In this document: one piece after another, positions 19,639 to 28,236 of the stretch
How positions within the stretch are numbered: position 1 is the stretch's first letter
Layout of the letters: each line of letters begins with the position of its first letter
NCBI GenBank assembly: GCA_937912125.1
Contig: CALDOK010000437.1
Span: forward strand, 1 to 36,531
Length of the DNA stretch: 36,531 nucleotides
Origin: an uncultured Pseudomonadota bacterium
Lineage (GTDB): Bacteria; Myxococcota_A; UBA796; JAFGLY01
Reading direction: 5' to 3'
Made by a program: the position numbers and the translations under genes
The notes under the pieces: generated by a model
The model's database searches: none
What the model saw: the letters and a program-made list of their open reading frames with translations, nothing else
Told to the model about the DNA's origin: nothing

Positions 19639-21258
19639 TCAGAACTGGAAGGCCACGAGGGCCCGCACCGCGTGGGCGGGGGTGGGCTCGAGGTCGTGCT
19701 GGAGGTTGCGGAAGCCGGGGCCAGGCAGGAACAGACCATACTGCAGCTGGCCGGTCAGGCCGTGCCACACGTCCCAGCGGGCGCTGAGATCGAGCTCGTC
19801 ACCCAGGTGGGCCTCGCCCCCTGGTGTGGAGCTGGCCTGCTGCGCGCGGGAGTGGATCCATGCCAGCTCCAAGGCCAGGCGCTCGTGGGGCTGGGACTTC
19901 AGTGCCGGGCGCAGGTACACCGCGTCGGTCACGGTGCCCACGATCTGGCGCCACAGGATCAGGTCTACGTGGTAGTTGGGATGGAACCGGAAGTTGTCCA
20001 CCGTGCTGTCGCCGGGCAAGGAGAACTGGGGCCCGTCCAGGTCGCCAGCCTGCGCCTCGAGCTGGTCCAGGGGAGGGGCCACGCCCATGCCGGGGGCGTC
20101 GTCACCCGAGGCGAAGCCAGCCTCGGCGGCGAGGGTCAGGCGCTGCTCCTCGAGCAGGTCCACCCAGGCGCGGACCACTCCGCCGGTCTGGGTCATGGTG
20201 ACCTCGTCGGCCTGCACGCCCTGGATCAGGGAGAGGTCGGCCACCGAGCCCCGCAGGTGGGCCGCCTCGAGCTGGAAGCCCCAGCGGGGCGCCAGCAGAT
20301 CGAGGAACAGGTCGCCTGCCACGGCCCTGAAGCCACGCTCCACCAGATCGTCCTCGCTCAGGGAGCCGTCCTGTTCCTCGAGTCCTCCCAGCCAGTAGGA
20401 CGGGACGTCCGTGTCCTGGGTGCGCCAGGTGGCGTAGGCGCCGTAGCGGAAGGCCGGGCGCCCGGCGCGCTTGCGGCGGTCCACCGCGTCTTCGTCCAGG
20501 TGCCGCAGCAAGGCCACGCTGACGGTGTGGACGTCGTCGCTGGGCTCCAGGTCGATGTCCTGGCCCCACAGGGAACCCGAGGCCGACGCCGAGCTGGGGC
20601 CCACGGCGTTCCAGTCGTAGGAGACCCCTATAAAGTGGTTGAAGGTTGTGGTGGCGAAGCCGATGCGGTCGACGTTTTCGTCGAAGTCGTCGTCCAGGTC
20701 TTCGCCGGGATCGGCCAGCATCCCCACGCCCCACATGGGCATGCCCATGCGGCCGACCATGAAGGCGCCGAAGGGGGTGATGGCCTGGCCCCAGGCGCGC
20801 TTCAGGCTGATACTGTCCTGGAAGGAGTCGACCCCTGAGCTGGGCGCCTGCTGGCTGGTGGTGGCGTAGGCGCTGGGGGCCCAGCGATCGGCGGGGAAGC
20901 CGGCTGGGGTGCCGCCCAGGGGAACATTGTCCAGCCCGTCCACCCGCAGGTGCACACTGATCTCGGGGACGATGCGGATGGCGGCGTCTACGCGCAGGCG
21001 CAGGTTGCCGCCGGTGAAGCTCTCACCGCCCGAGGGGGTGTAGGGGAAGATGGGCTCGCCGCTGCTGGGTGTGGGGCCGCGGTTGAGGTCCAGGTTGTAG
21101 AGTTGGTAGCCCCGGGTGCGCAGGTAGCCGTCCAGCTCGAAGGTCTCGACCACGGCGGGCGTGGACGGGGGCGGCAGCACCACGGGCAGCGGCTCGGGCT
21201 CCTCGGCGCGGGGGCTGGTGGTGAGCAGCAGGAGCAGGGGCAGGGGCAGGGCGATCAT
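19639..21258 (-). CDS. Outer-membrane beta-barrel protein
   Basis: A 539-residue protein with a signal peptide (MIALPLPLLLLLTTSPRAEE), a Pro-rich linker and then many alternating amphipathic strands with aromatic residues (RLRVDAAIRIVPEISVHLRVDG, AWGQAITPFGAFMVGRMGMPMWG, YHVDLILWRQIVG). It ends in Phe (ALVAFQF), the usual C-terminal signal for BAM-dependent barrels. It resembles porin-like proteins of myxobacteria whose function is unassigned. The ATG at 21258 overlaps the stop of the upstream hydrolase lipoprotein (ATGA), and GGAGGA precedes it. It may form a channel working with the flanking lipoproteins; the cargo is unknown. Confidence 0.8.
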   Translation of the reverse strand: MIALPLPLLLLLTTSPRAEEPEPLPVVLPPPSTPAVVETFELDGYLRTRGYQLYNLDLNRGPTPSSGEPIFPYTPSGGESFTGGNLRLRVDAAIRIVPEISVHLRVDGLDNVPLGGTPAGFPADRWAPSAYATTSQQAPSSGVDSFQDSISLKRAWGQAITPFGAFMVGRMGMPMWGVGMLADPGEDLDDDFDENVDRIGFATTTFNHFIGVSYDWNAVGPSSASASGSLWGQDIDLEPSDDVHTVSVALLRHLDEDAVDRRKRAGRPAFRYGAYATWRTQDTDVPSYWLGGLEEQDGSLSEDDLVERGFRAVAGDLFLDLLAPRWGFQLEAAHLRGSVADLSLIQGVQADEVTMTQTGGVVRAWVDLLEEQRLTLAAEAGFASGDDAPGMGVAPPLDQLEAQAGDLDGPQFSLPGDSTVDNFRFHPNYHVDLILWRQIVGTVTDAVYLRPALKSQPHERLALELAWIHSRAQQASSTPGGEAHLGDELDLSARWDVWHGLTGQLQYGLFLPGPGFRNLQHDLEPTPAHAVRALVAFQF

Positions 21259-22193
21259 CGGGCTTCCTCCAGCCCGCGGCGGGCCAGGAAGGCCCCGACC
21301 TGCTCGGCGTACATGCCTGGGGCCTCGATCATGGGGAAGTGGCCGGCGAAGGGCACCACGCTGATGGTGGCCCGGGGCAGGTGTTGTGCCAGGCGCTCGC
21401 CGTAGCGGAGGGGGGTGACGGTGTCTTCCCGGCCCCAGACCACCAGCACGTGGTGGGGCAGTGAGCCGTAGCCCTGCTCGGCGGCCTCGAGCTCCAGCCC
21501 CCGCACCACCGCCAGGGCCGAGGCCCGGGTGCCCGGGCGGCGCAGGGCCTCGTAGGCCCTCATCACCATGGCGTGGCTGACCATCTCCCGGTTGTGGAAG
21601 GAAAGGGGGATGCGCCAGTCCAGCTGCTGGTCGTAGAACAGCCCGAAGAGCAGCTCGCCCAGCACGGGCGGCCGGGACCAGGCGAAGAACCAGGGCATCT
21701 GATCGGCGTAGGCGAAGCCATCGCTGATCACCAGCCGCCGCACGCGCAGGGGGTGGTCGGCGGCCAGAGCCAGGGCGACGCTGCAGCCGTAGCTGTGGGC
21801 CACCAGGTCCACCCGGTCGAGATCCAGGCTGTCCATCAGGCCGAGCACAGCCGCCACCATCGCGGGGGCGTCGTAGGGCTGCTCGTACTTGCTGGACAGG
21901 CCGAAGCCCGGCAGGTCCATGGAGACGCAGCGCCGGGTCTGGCAGAGCAGGGGGGCCACCAGCTGCCAGGTCTCGAGGCTCGAGCCGAAGCCGTGCAGGA
22001 AGAGCACGGGCACGTCGGCGGTCTCGTCCACATCGGGCCAGCCCGTGTCCTCGAAGCGAAGCTCACTGCTGGCGATGTTCAGGTAGGCCTTGCCCGGGTC
22101 CTGCAGGGGGGTCTGCTGGTACGCCATGCAGCCCGCGGTCATGGTGCCCACGAGCAGCGCCAGGAGGAGCCAAGCCAGCCGAGCGGGCCCCAT
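21255..22193 (-). CDS. Alpha/beta-hydrolase lipoprotein
   Basis: A 312-residue alpha/beta hydrolase with lipobox TAGC (Cys22), so it is anchored in the envelope rather than cytoplasmic. The oxyanion motif LHGFGSS lies at about 66-72, the nucleophile Ser134 in VAHSYGCS, the acid Asp257 in WGREDTVTP and His285 in FAGHFPM; the triad is complete. Substrates of such enzymes range from esters and lactones to epoxides and haloalkanes; Ser excludes the dehalogenase/epoxide type. The ATG overlaps the upstream stop by one base (TGATG) and its own stop overlaps the next ATG, so it is tightly coupled to the lipoprotein before it and the barrel after it. Confidence 0.85.
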   Translation of the reverse strand: MGPARLAWLLLALLVGTMTAGCMAYQQTPLQDPGKAYLNIASSELRFEDTGWPDVDETADVPVLFLHGFGSSLETWQLVAPLLCQTRRCVSMDLPGFGLSSKYEQPYDAPAMVAAVLGLMDSLDLDRVDLVAHSYGCSVALALAADHPLRVRRLVISDGFAYADQMPWFFAWSRPPVLGELLFGLFYDQQLDWRIPLSFHNREMVSHAMVMRAYEALRRPGTRASALAVVRGLELEAAEQGYGSLPHHVLVVWGREDTVTPLRYGERLAQHLPRATISVVPFAGHFPMIEAPGMYAEQVGAFLARRGLEEAR

Positions 22194-23122
22194 CAGAAGC
22201 CCAGCCTGAGGTATTCGCTGGCCTGGTCGAAGTCCGGGTCGCGCTCGTCGGGGGTGGAGCGCACGCGGGCCACCAGGCCTGCGCACTCGGCGACGTAGAA
22301 GTAGGAGATCATGCTCTCCTCGGCGAAGCTTCCGTAGAAGGAGTTCACGGCCTCCATGCGCTGATCGGCGCGCAGGCGCAGCACCTCGAAGCCCCCCAGG
22401 GGAGCCTCGAGATCTCCTGCGCGATCCACCTCGAAGTCGTAGCTGTGGTGCAGGGTGACCGTGCCGTGCCAGCCGAAGTCGGCGGGGTAGTCCTCGCCCT
22501 CCCACTGGCCGTCCGCCTGGACCTGTTGGTTCTGCCAGCTGTCGCCCACGGCCAGCGGGAAGTCGAAGACCACCACCGGCTGCGCGTAGACGAGCACGTC
22601 TCCAGCGGCCTGATCGGCGGTGGCCAGGCCCAGCAGCTCCAGCTGCTCGGTGGCGTCGTTGACCCTGTAGACGCCCAGGATCTGCGCGGAGGCGTCCAGG
22701 GCCACGGTGTAGCTCGCGGTGGGGAAGTGCGCGGCGAACCAGGCGTCCTGGGGGAGGCCGAGCTCGATGGTCCACTGGGTGTCGCTGCCGCTGTCGATGG
22801 CGCTGAAGTCCCAGGTGAAGCTGCCGTCGCCCTGGTCCTGCCCCCCCACGGGCGGCACGCTGACGGTGCTCCCAGGCGTGTTGACGGTGTAGATGGCCCG
22901 GATGCCAAGGGCGGGGTCGGCCACGAACTCGGACCACTCGATGCGCCCGTCGCCGTTGGGCACGCAGGCGGTGGTGTCGCCGGTGTCGTGGGGCCCGGTG
23001 TCTTCGGGGCCCGTGTCCTGGGGGGCGGTGTCTCGAGGCGCGGTGTCGGATGGATCGCCGCTGTCGTCAGCGGGCGGGCAGCCCAGCAAGGCCAGCAGAG
23101 GGAGCATTGAGGCGGTGCGCAT
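22193..23122 (-). CDS. Lipoprotein with Asp-Thr-Pro linker and EF-hand-like loop
   Basis: A 309-residue lipoprotein with lipobox LLGC (Cys15). Residues about 20-50 are an imperfect repeat of DTAP/DTGP units, a flexible acidic spacer common in myxobacterial lipoproteins. Then CVPNGDGRIEWSEF gives an EF-hand-like loop in the same register after a Cys as in the paralogue at 18792-19631. The remaining 240 residues are beta-rich and align with that paralogue. GAGGAG lies about 8 bases before the ATG. The gene follows phaC after 10 bases and is followed by the hydrolase lipoprotein. Function is unknown; calcium-dependent surface binding is a reasonable guess. Confidence 0.82.
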   Translation of the reverse strand: MRTASMLPLLALLGCPPADDSGDPSDTAPRDTAPQDTGPEDTGPHDTGDTTACVPNGDGRIEWSEFVADPALGIRAIYTVNTPGSTVSVPPVGGQDQGDGSFTWDFSAIDSGSDTQWTIELGLPQDAWFAAHFPTASYTVALDASAQILGVYRVNDATEQLELLGLATADQAAGDVLVYAQPVVVFDFPLAVGDSWQNQQVQADGQWEGEDYPADFGWHGTVTLHHSYDFEVDRAGDLEAPLGGFEVLRLRADQRMEAVNSFYGSFAEESMISYFYVAECAGLVARVRSTPDERDPDFDQASEYLRLGF

Positions 23123-23132
23123 TGGGGGCTCC

Positions 23133-24692
23133 TCAGGACGCCGCGTGCCGTAAGGCGTGGTCGATGACGTGATCGGCGATCAGGTCCCAGGCATAGCGGG
23201 TGCGGGGGTCCATCACGATGCCCACGTGGGGGCCTGGGATGATCTCGGTGCGGGTGTGCTCCGAGCCCACCAGCGTCGCGATGCGCTCTGCAGCAGCGCG
23301 GGGGACGATCCAGTCGTCTTCGGCCACGAGGTTGAGCAGGGGCGCCTGGATGGCGGACAGGTCCACGGGGACGCCGTGGATCCGAGTCAGGCCCCGGGCC
23401 AGGCGGTCTCCCTGGTAGATCTCCTGGACGAAGCTGCGGAACACCTCGCCGGGCAGGTCCGGGTTGTCGTTGGCCCAGCGGTCGATGGGCTCGAACAGCG
23501 CCATCATCCGGTCGTCGTGCAGGTTCTCGTAGTAGGCCTTCCACTTGAGGACTTCGAGGTAGGGCTTGATGGCCATGATGCTGTGGCGCACCGTCTTGCC
23601 CGGCACCACGCCCTGGTTGGCCTCGATGATGGAGTCCATGGGGAACAGGGCCGGGTTGATCAGCAGCTCGAGCACCCCCGAGCCGCTGGAGACCAGGGGC
23701 GTGGTCAGGGTGACCAGGCTCTGGACCCGCTCGGGGTGACGCGCGGCGTAGATGCTCGCGATGGTGCCGCCGATGCAGTACCCGAAGACTCCGACCTTCT
23801 CGGTGCCCGCCAGCTCGCAGATGTGCTCCGCAGCACCCTGCAGCCAGGGATCGATGAAGTCGTCCAGGGTGTCGGTGCAGCCGGGCTCGGCGGCCTTCCA
23901 CTCAGCCAGGTAGACGTCCAGGCCCCTGGACAGCAGGTGCTCGATGATGCTGAAGCCGGGGATGAGGTCCAGGATCCATGGCTGGTTGATGATGGAGTAG
24001 ATCAGCAGCAGCGGGGGGCGGCCAGGAGCAGGCTGGTCGTCTGCGCTGGCGCGGTAGCGGTACAGCTGCAGGGAGCCGAGCTCGAAGACCAGCTGCCGGG
24101 GGGTGGGGCCGACGGCGACCTGGCTGGGGTCTACGTAGTGCTCGGCGCCCTGGGTGGCCTTGACCCGCATGGTCTCCACGAAGCGCTCGAGGTAGCGCCG
24201 GGCCTGGGGGCTGGGGCTGGCGCCGCTGAGCTCGCAGGCGATGCCTGTCAGCTCTTCGGCGCGCGCGGGCGCCAGCTTGGAGGGAAGGTCGGCCAGATCC
24301 CGCTGGTACTCGGCGGCCAGGCCGGACCAGATGGCGGCGAGGGCCTGGGGGTCGGCGGCCTCGAGCTGGCCGGCCATGCGCTCGGTGGCCTGGGAGAGCA
24401 CCTCGAGGGCCGAGCGCAGGTTGGACGCCACGGCCTCGGCCAGGGGGGCCTGGCTGGTGGCCGGCGGAGCGCCCTGGCCGAACTTGTTCAGGGCCTCGCC
24501 CCACTGCTGCCACGCCTGCTGCTGGGCCTGGAGCCACTGCTGCATGGGCTCGGGCATGCCGCCCTGTGGTTCCATCAGGCTCTGGGACGCCTCGAGGAAC
24601 TGCTGCCAGGACTTGACCTGGATGTCCCACAGGGACGCGGTCTGGGTCCAGAAGGCCTCGAGGAGCTCATCGGGTCGCTGGGAGGCGCTCAT
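23133..24692 (-). CDS. phaC: Poly(3-hydroxyalkanoate) synthase, class III-like catalytic module with PhaE-like N-terminus
   Basis: A 519-residue PHA synthase that polymerises 3-hydroxyacyl-CoA into storage granules. The catalytic part (about 195-519) has the lipase-like box GYCIGG with Cys306, the acid at Asp459/460 in AEDDWIVP and His489 in PGPHVGI. IYSIINQPWILDLIPGFSIIEHLL and DVYLAEW resemble class III/IV PhaC. The first 180 residues are helical and Gln/Trp-rich (SWQQFLEASQSL, QQWLQAQQQAWQQWGEAL), recalling PhaE, which is normally a separate subunit. Class III PhaC alone is about 360 residues, so this may be a natural PhaE-PhaC-type fusion; class I is the alternative. The symporter stop lies one base upstream (TGACATG). 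The predicted PhaR operators lie before the operon. Confidence 0.93.
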   Translation of the reverse strand: MSASQRPDELLEAFWTQTASLWDIQVKSWQQFLEASQSLMEPQGGMPEPMQQWLQAQQQAWQQWGEALNKFGQGAPPATSQAPLAEAVASNLRSALEVLSQATERMAGQLEAADPQALAAIWSGLAAEYQRDLADLPSKLAPARAEELTGIACELSGASPSPQARRYLERFVETMRVKATQGAEHYVDPSQVAVGPTPRQLVFELGSLQLYRYRASADDQPAPGRPPLLLIYSIINQPWILDLIPGFSIIEHLLSRGLDVYLAEWKAAEPGCTDTLDDFIDPWLQGAAEHICELAGTEKVGVFGYCIGGTIASIYAARHPERVQSLVTLTTPLVSSGSGVLELLINPALFPMDSIIEANQGVVPGKTVRHSIMAIKPYLEVLKWKAYYENLHDDRMMALFEPIDRWANDNPDLPGEVFRSFVQEIYQGDRLARGLTRIHGVPVDLSAIQAPLLNLVAEDDWIVPRAAAERIATLVGSEHTRTEIIPGPHVGIVMDPRTRYAWDLIADHVIDHALRHAAS

Positions 24693-24693
24693 G

Positions 24694-26271
24694 TCAGGCT
24701 CCATGCTCGAAGGACGGGCGACGGCTAGCCGGGGCGTTCCTGACGCCGTGGGCTGGCGCGTCGTCGTCTCGGCGGACCGACGGTCGTTCCTGCTCTCCAT
24801 AGGTGACGCCCACGGCGCTGACAAGCCGGGCCAGGCCGAAGGCCAGCCAGCCCGCGGCGATGCCCGTGGTGGCCAGGAACGCGGGGTTGTTGGCCATGCT
24901 GGTGAAGCCGAAGGCGCCAGCGCCGACATAGGCCGCCAGGGCGGTGAGGGCGCCCGCGGTGACCTGGCGGCCGGTGGCGCTGGGGATGAACATGCCGGCC
25001 GCCAGGGGCACGATGCTGGCCGTGATCAGCCCGTAGATGCCGTACTGGGCGAAGATGGCCACCGAGCCGCCGGTGGGGTTGGCCAGCTGCTGCAGGGAGA
25101 GCAACCCGGTGACCAGCGCGGCCACCGCGATGCTGGCCCGGCCCACGATCAGGGCCACACGGCCTCGCTGTTCGAGGGACTTGCCCGGCATGAGCCGCTG
25201 GCTCAAGGGCACCAGGAAGAGATCCACCGAGCAGATGGCGGAGATGGCCAGCACCAGCCCCTCCAGGGTGGAGATCCCGGCGCAGAGCAGCCCGATGGAG
25301 ATCAGCACCTGCAGGCCCGGCCCGAAGTGGCTGGCGATGTAGAGGGGGACCACGGTGTCGATGCTGGTGGCCGCGGGCAGCTCCACGCGGGCGAAGAGCC
25401 CCACCCACATCATCATCATGAAGACCGTACCCACGGCGATGGCCACGCCCAGGTATTGGCGAACCTCCCGGTCTGACTTCACGTACAGGGCCTTGGACAG
25501 GATGTGCGGCTGGCACACCAGGGCCAAGCCCACCAGGAAGTTGCAGACCAGGACCTCGAAGAGGTTGCGGAAGTACAGGCTCGCCGGGTTGGTGACCTGG
25601 ACCAGGGCGGCGTCCTGGGCCGCCAGGGCCGAGAACAGGCCCTCACCCTGCCACAGGCTGGGCAGCCCCGAGCCGATGAGCAGCAGCGCCACCACCAGCA
25701 TGATGCCCGCCTGGACCGCGTTGGTGCTGGCGTGCGCGTTGGCGCCGCCGAAGGCCACGTAGCCGAAGACGAAGAGGATCAGACCCAGGGCGGGGAGCCA
25801 GGGGGGCAGCCCCAGCAGCAGGCCCAGCACGTACGCCAGGGCTACCACGATGAGCACCGCGTAGCTGACGAGCCCGAGGGAGAGGACGCCGAAGCCCACG
25901 GAGAGACCCCGGCTGCCATAGCGAGCGCCGATCCACTGAGGAACCGTCAGGGCCTTGCCCTGCTCTCCCACCCGCCGAAACGCGCTCGAGAACAGGACCA
26001 GCCCCGCGGTGATGCCCAGCGCTGCGGCCACGCCGAAGCCCAGCAGCCCCGAGAGGCCGTAGGCGAAGACCAGGCCTGGGTTGACCACGAAGGTGGCCAC
26101 CGAGGTGAGCTGCGCCGCCAGGGCCAGCCCCACCACCCAGGGGGACAGCGCGCCGCCACCCGTGGCGAAGCTGGCCACGGAGGTGGTGCGCCGCCAGCCG
26201 CGCCAGGCCAGCGCCAGGGTGACCAGCACGTAGATGCCGAGGGCGCTCCAGGCGAGGATGAGCTTGTCCAT
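24694..26271 (-). CDS. Sodium/solute symporter (SSF family)
   Basis: A 525-residue membrane transporter with about 13 hydrophobic segments, typical of the SSF family, which moves organic solutes such as acetate, proline or pantothenate with sodium. Supporting sequence includes FATGGGALSPWVVGLALAAQLTSVATFV in the first helices, GKALTVPQWIGARYGSRGL, the helix FLVGLALVCQPHILSKALYVKS and GLVLAISAICSVDLF. The C-terminal tail is charged. The ATG at 26271 has GGAAG about 9 bases upstream. It heads the operon with phaC, so uptake of a short-chain acid feeding PHA synthesis is likely; the substrate is not shown by sequence. A sigma-70-like promoter and PhaR-like operators precede it. Confidence 0.9.
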   Translation of the reverse strand: MDKLILAWSALGIYVLVTLALAWRGWRRTTSVASFATGGGALSPWVVGLALAAQLTSVATFVVNPGLVFAYGLSGLLGFGVAAALGITAGLVLFSSAFRRVGEQGKALTVPQWIGARYGSRGLSVGFGVLSLGLVSYAVLIVVALAYVLGLLLGLPPWLPALGLILFVFGYVAFGGANAHASTNAVQAGIMLVVALLLIGSGLPSLWQGEGLFSALAAQDAALVQVTNPASLYFRNLFEVLVCNFLVGLALVCQPHILSKALYVKSDREVRQYLGVAIAVGTVFMMMMWVGLFARVELPAATSIDTVVPLYIASHFGPGLQVLISIGLLCAGISTLEGLVLAISAICSVDLFLVPLSQRLMPGKSLEQRGRVALIVGRASIAVAALVTGLLSLQQLANPTGGSVAIFAQYGIYGLITASIVPLAAGMFIPSATGRQVTAGALTALAAYVGAGAFGFTSMANNPAFLATTGIAAGWLAFGLARLVSAVGVTYGEQERPSVRRDDDAPAHGVRNAPASRRPSFEHGA

Positions 26272-26289
26272 GGGGTGGCTTCCAGGGGC

Positions 26290-26326
26290 GATGTTGCAGT
26301 ACAGCAATATGCTGTATCGCAACATC
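26290..26326. promoter_or_regulatory. Predicted PhaR operator pair (large inverted repeat)
   Basis: Two 17-base arms (26290-26306 and 26310-26326) pair at 15 of 17 positions around ATA. Each arm contains GTTGC-N4-CAGCA: the left one at 26293-26306 on the plus strand, the right one at 26310-26323 on the minus strand. The same element recurs at 26354 and, with mismatches, near the phasin gene. PhaR of Paracoccus is known to use TGC/GCA-type sites; assignment here is inference. Confidence 0.6.
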
Positions 26327-26334
26327 TCCGTCAA
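26306..26334 (-). promoter_or_regulatory. Sigma-70-like promoter for symporter-phaC operon
   Basis: On the minus strand TTGACG (26334-26329) and CATATT (26311-26306) are separated by exactly 17 bases, a good match to TTGACA-N17-TATAAT. It lies 35 bases before the symporter ATG. The inverted repeat at 26290-26326 covers the spacer, the -10 and the start region, as expected for a repressor site. Confidence 0.6.
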
Positions 26335-26353
26335 GGGCCCTCTCCATGAAAAT

Positions 26354-26369
26354 GTTGCAGGGCAGCAAC
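26354..26369. promoter_or_regulatory. Predicted PhaR operator (GTTGC-N6-GCAAC)
   Basis: A perfect 5-bp inverted repeat, GTTGC AGGGCA GCAAC, lies 47-62 bases before the beta-helix lipoprotein ATG and 15 bases upstream of a TATAGT box at 26384-26389. It also fits GTTGC-N4-CAGCA. It could act on the plus-strand gene, on the divergent phaC operon, or on both. Confidence 0.5.
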
Positions 26370-26415
26370 GACCCCTCTGCTGCTATAGTTTCCACCGAAA
26401 GGTGAGGCTTCCACC

Positions 26416-28233
26416 ATGCTCAGGCTGCTCCCAATTTCCGCTTTGGTGATGCTGGGGTGCCCAGGTCCCGTCCAGGACAGCGCGGAGCCCCTGCCGGTGG
26501 ACAGGGACCGGGATGGCTACATCAGTGACCAGGACTGCGATGACCGTGACGCCGAGGTCCACCCAGGGGCTGTGGAGGTCTGCAACGGCGTAGACGACGA
26601 CTGCGATGGCTACATGGACGACGATGATCCAGAGACCCAGGGCCGGGCGGTCTTCCACATCGACGCCGATCTCGACAGCTTCGGCAGCGCCGATCCCCAC
26701 CAAGTGCGCAGCTTCTGCGTCATGCCCGAGCAGGGCTGGGTGTCCAACGACAGCGACTGCGACGACGGCGATCCCGCCGTCCACCCCGGCGCCAGCGAGG
26801 AGTGCAACGGCTACGACGACGACTGTGACGAACAGATCGACGAAGGTTCCATAGGCCAGGCCTGGTACCCCGACCTGGACGGTGACGGCTACGGCATCAG
26901 CGTGGTCAGCACCACCTCCTGCGACCAACCCTCAGGGACCGCGGCCGTCGATGGCGACTGCAACGACGACGACGCTGCGGTCAACCCTGGCGCCACGGAG
27001 TGGTGCAACACCATCGACGACGACTGCGATGGCGAGATCGACGAGGGCGTCGGTCCCGACACCTGGTACCGCGACGCCGACGGCGACGGCTTCGGCACGA
27101 GCGTGTCGTCGGTGTCCTGCGGGCAGCCAAGCGGCTTCGCGGCCTCCAGCGGCGACTGCGACGACGACAACCCGGCCATCAACCCGGGCGTCAGTGAACA
27201 GTGCAACGGCTATGACGACGACTGCGACATGGTGATCGATGGGGCGGGCCTGGTCACCTTCGTCAGCGCCTACGCCGTCGTCACCGACATGAGCGCCGCC
27301 GCAGCCTCCGGCACCGCCAGCGCGCCCTACCAGGCCGCCCTGACCACCCGCGGCACCCTCTCCCTGTGCAGCGGCAGCTACCACATGAACCTGTCCGTGG
27401 AGTCCTCCGAGCTGGAGGTCGTGGGCGTGGACGGATCGGCGCAGGTCCTGCTCACAGGCGACGGCTCGAGCTCGGTCATCGCCGCGGGCAGCGCCGCCTC
27501 CACCCTCGGCATCCGGGGGATCTCCATCGCAGGCGGCGGCGCCGTGGACGGTGGCTGCATCCACGCGGGCGACCACGGGGTCGACCTGGAGATCTTCGAC
27601 GTGCAGCTGTCCGACTGCAGCGCCAGCGGCGACGGCGGCGGCCTGTACCAGCAGGGGGGCACCATCAGCGCCAGCCAGCTTGCCATCAGCTCCAGCGGCG
27701 CGGTGGGCTACGGCGGCGGGGCGTACCTCCGCGACGTCACCGGCAGCATCACCGCCTCGAGCTTCGAGGCCAACCAGGCCAGGTACGGCGGCGGGCTGTT
27801 GGTGCAGGACAGCGAACTGCTCTTCGAGGACGCCGACATCGTGGACAACCTGGCCAGCGATGCCGGCGGCGGCCTGTACGCCACCGGCGGCGCCGTCGAG
27901 CTCGACGCCAGCCTGGTCCAGGCCAACGTCGCCGCGGGCAGCTCTTCGGGCCGGGAAGCGGTCGGGGGCGGGATCTTCTTGAACGATGGCGTCGAGTTCA
28001 CCTGCACCGGCGCCAGCGCCTGGTCATTCGGCTTCCTCGAGAACCAGGGCGACGTGGGCGGCGGGGCGTTCCTCTACGACAGCGCCAGTGTGCTGATCTC
28101 GTCCTTGTGTGACTGGGGCAGCGCCAGCAGCGACAACACCCCCGACGACGTCACCGTGCTCGAGGCCTACCAGGCCTACGACGACTACGAAGCCAACGAG
28201 AGCTTCACCTGCACCGGCGAGGGGTGCGGCTGA
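26416..28233 (+). CDS. Large MopE-repeat and beta-helix surface lipoprotein
   Basis: A 605-residue lipoprotein with lipobox VMLGC (Cys15). Residues about 28-275 hold four MopE-type metal-binding repeats of the form DxDGD-GDCDD-NPGA-E-CNG-DDDCDG-ID, each with paired Cys and many Asp. Residues about 280-590 form a right-handed beta-helix-like region with six GGG-aromatic/aliphatic turns (GGGLYQQGG, GGGAYLRD, GGGLLVQD, GGGLYATGG, GGGIFLND, GGGAFLYD) spaced 20-30 residues apart, as in polymorphic surface proteins. The ATG has GTGAGG about 9 bases upstream. It is divergent from the symporter-phaC operon, with predicted PhaR sites between. Its stop lies 3 bases from the convergent FecR gene. MopE of Methylococcus binds copper; calcium or copper binding here is inference. 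Confidence 0.88.
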   Translation: MLRLLPISALVMLGCPGPVQDSAEPLPVDRDRDGYISDQDCDDRDAEVHPGAVEVCNGVDDDCDGYMDDDDPETQGRAVFHIDADLDSFGSADPHQVRSFCVMPEQGWVSNDSDCDDGDPAVHPGASEECNGYDDDCDEQIDEGSIGQAWYPDLDGDGYGISVVSTTSCDQPSGTAAVDGDCNDDDAAVNPGATEWCNTIDDDCDGEIDEGVGPDTWYRDADGDGFGTSVSSVSCGQPSGFAASSGDCDDDNPAINPGVSEQCNGYDDDCDMVIDGAGLVTFVSAYAVVTDMSAAAASGTASAPYQAALTTRGTLSLCSGSYHMNLSVESSELEVVGVDGSAQVLLTGDGSSSVIAAGSAASTLGIRGISIAGGGAVDGGCIHAGDHGVDLEIFDVQLSDCSASGDGGGLYQQGGTISASQLAISSSGAVGYGGGAYLRDVTGSITASSFEANQARYGGGLLVQDSELLFEDADIVDNLASDAGGGLYATGGAVELDASLVQANVAAGSSSGREAVGGGIFLNDGVEFTCTGASAWSFGFLENQGDVGGGAFLYDSASVLISSLCDWGSASSDNTPDDVTVLEAYQAYDDYEANESFTCTGEGCG

Positions 28234-28236
28234 GCG

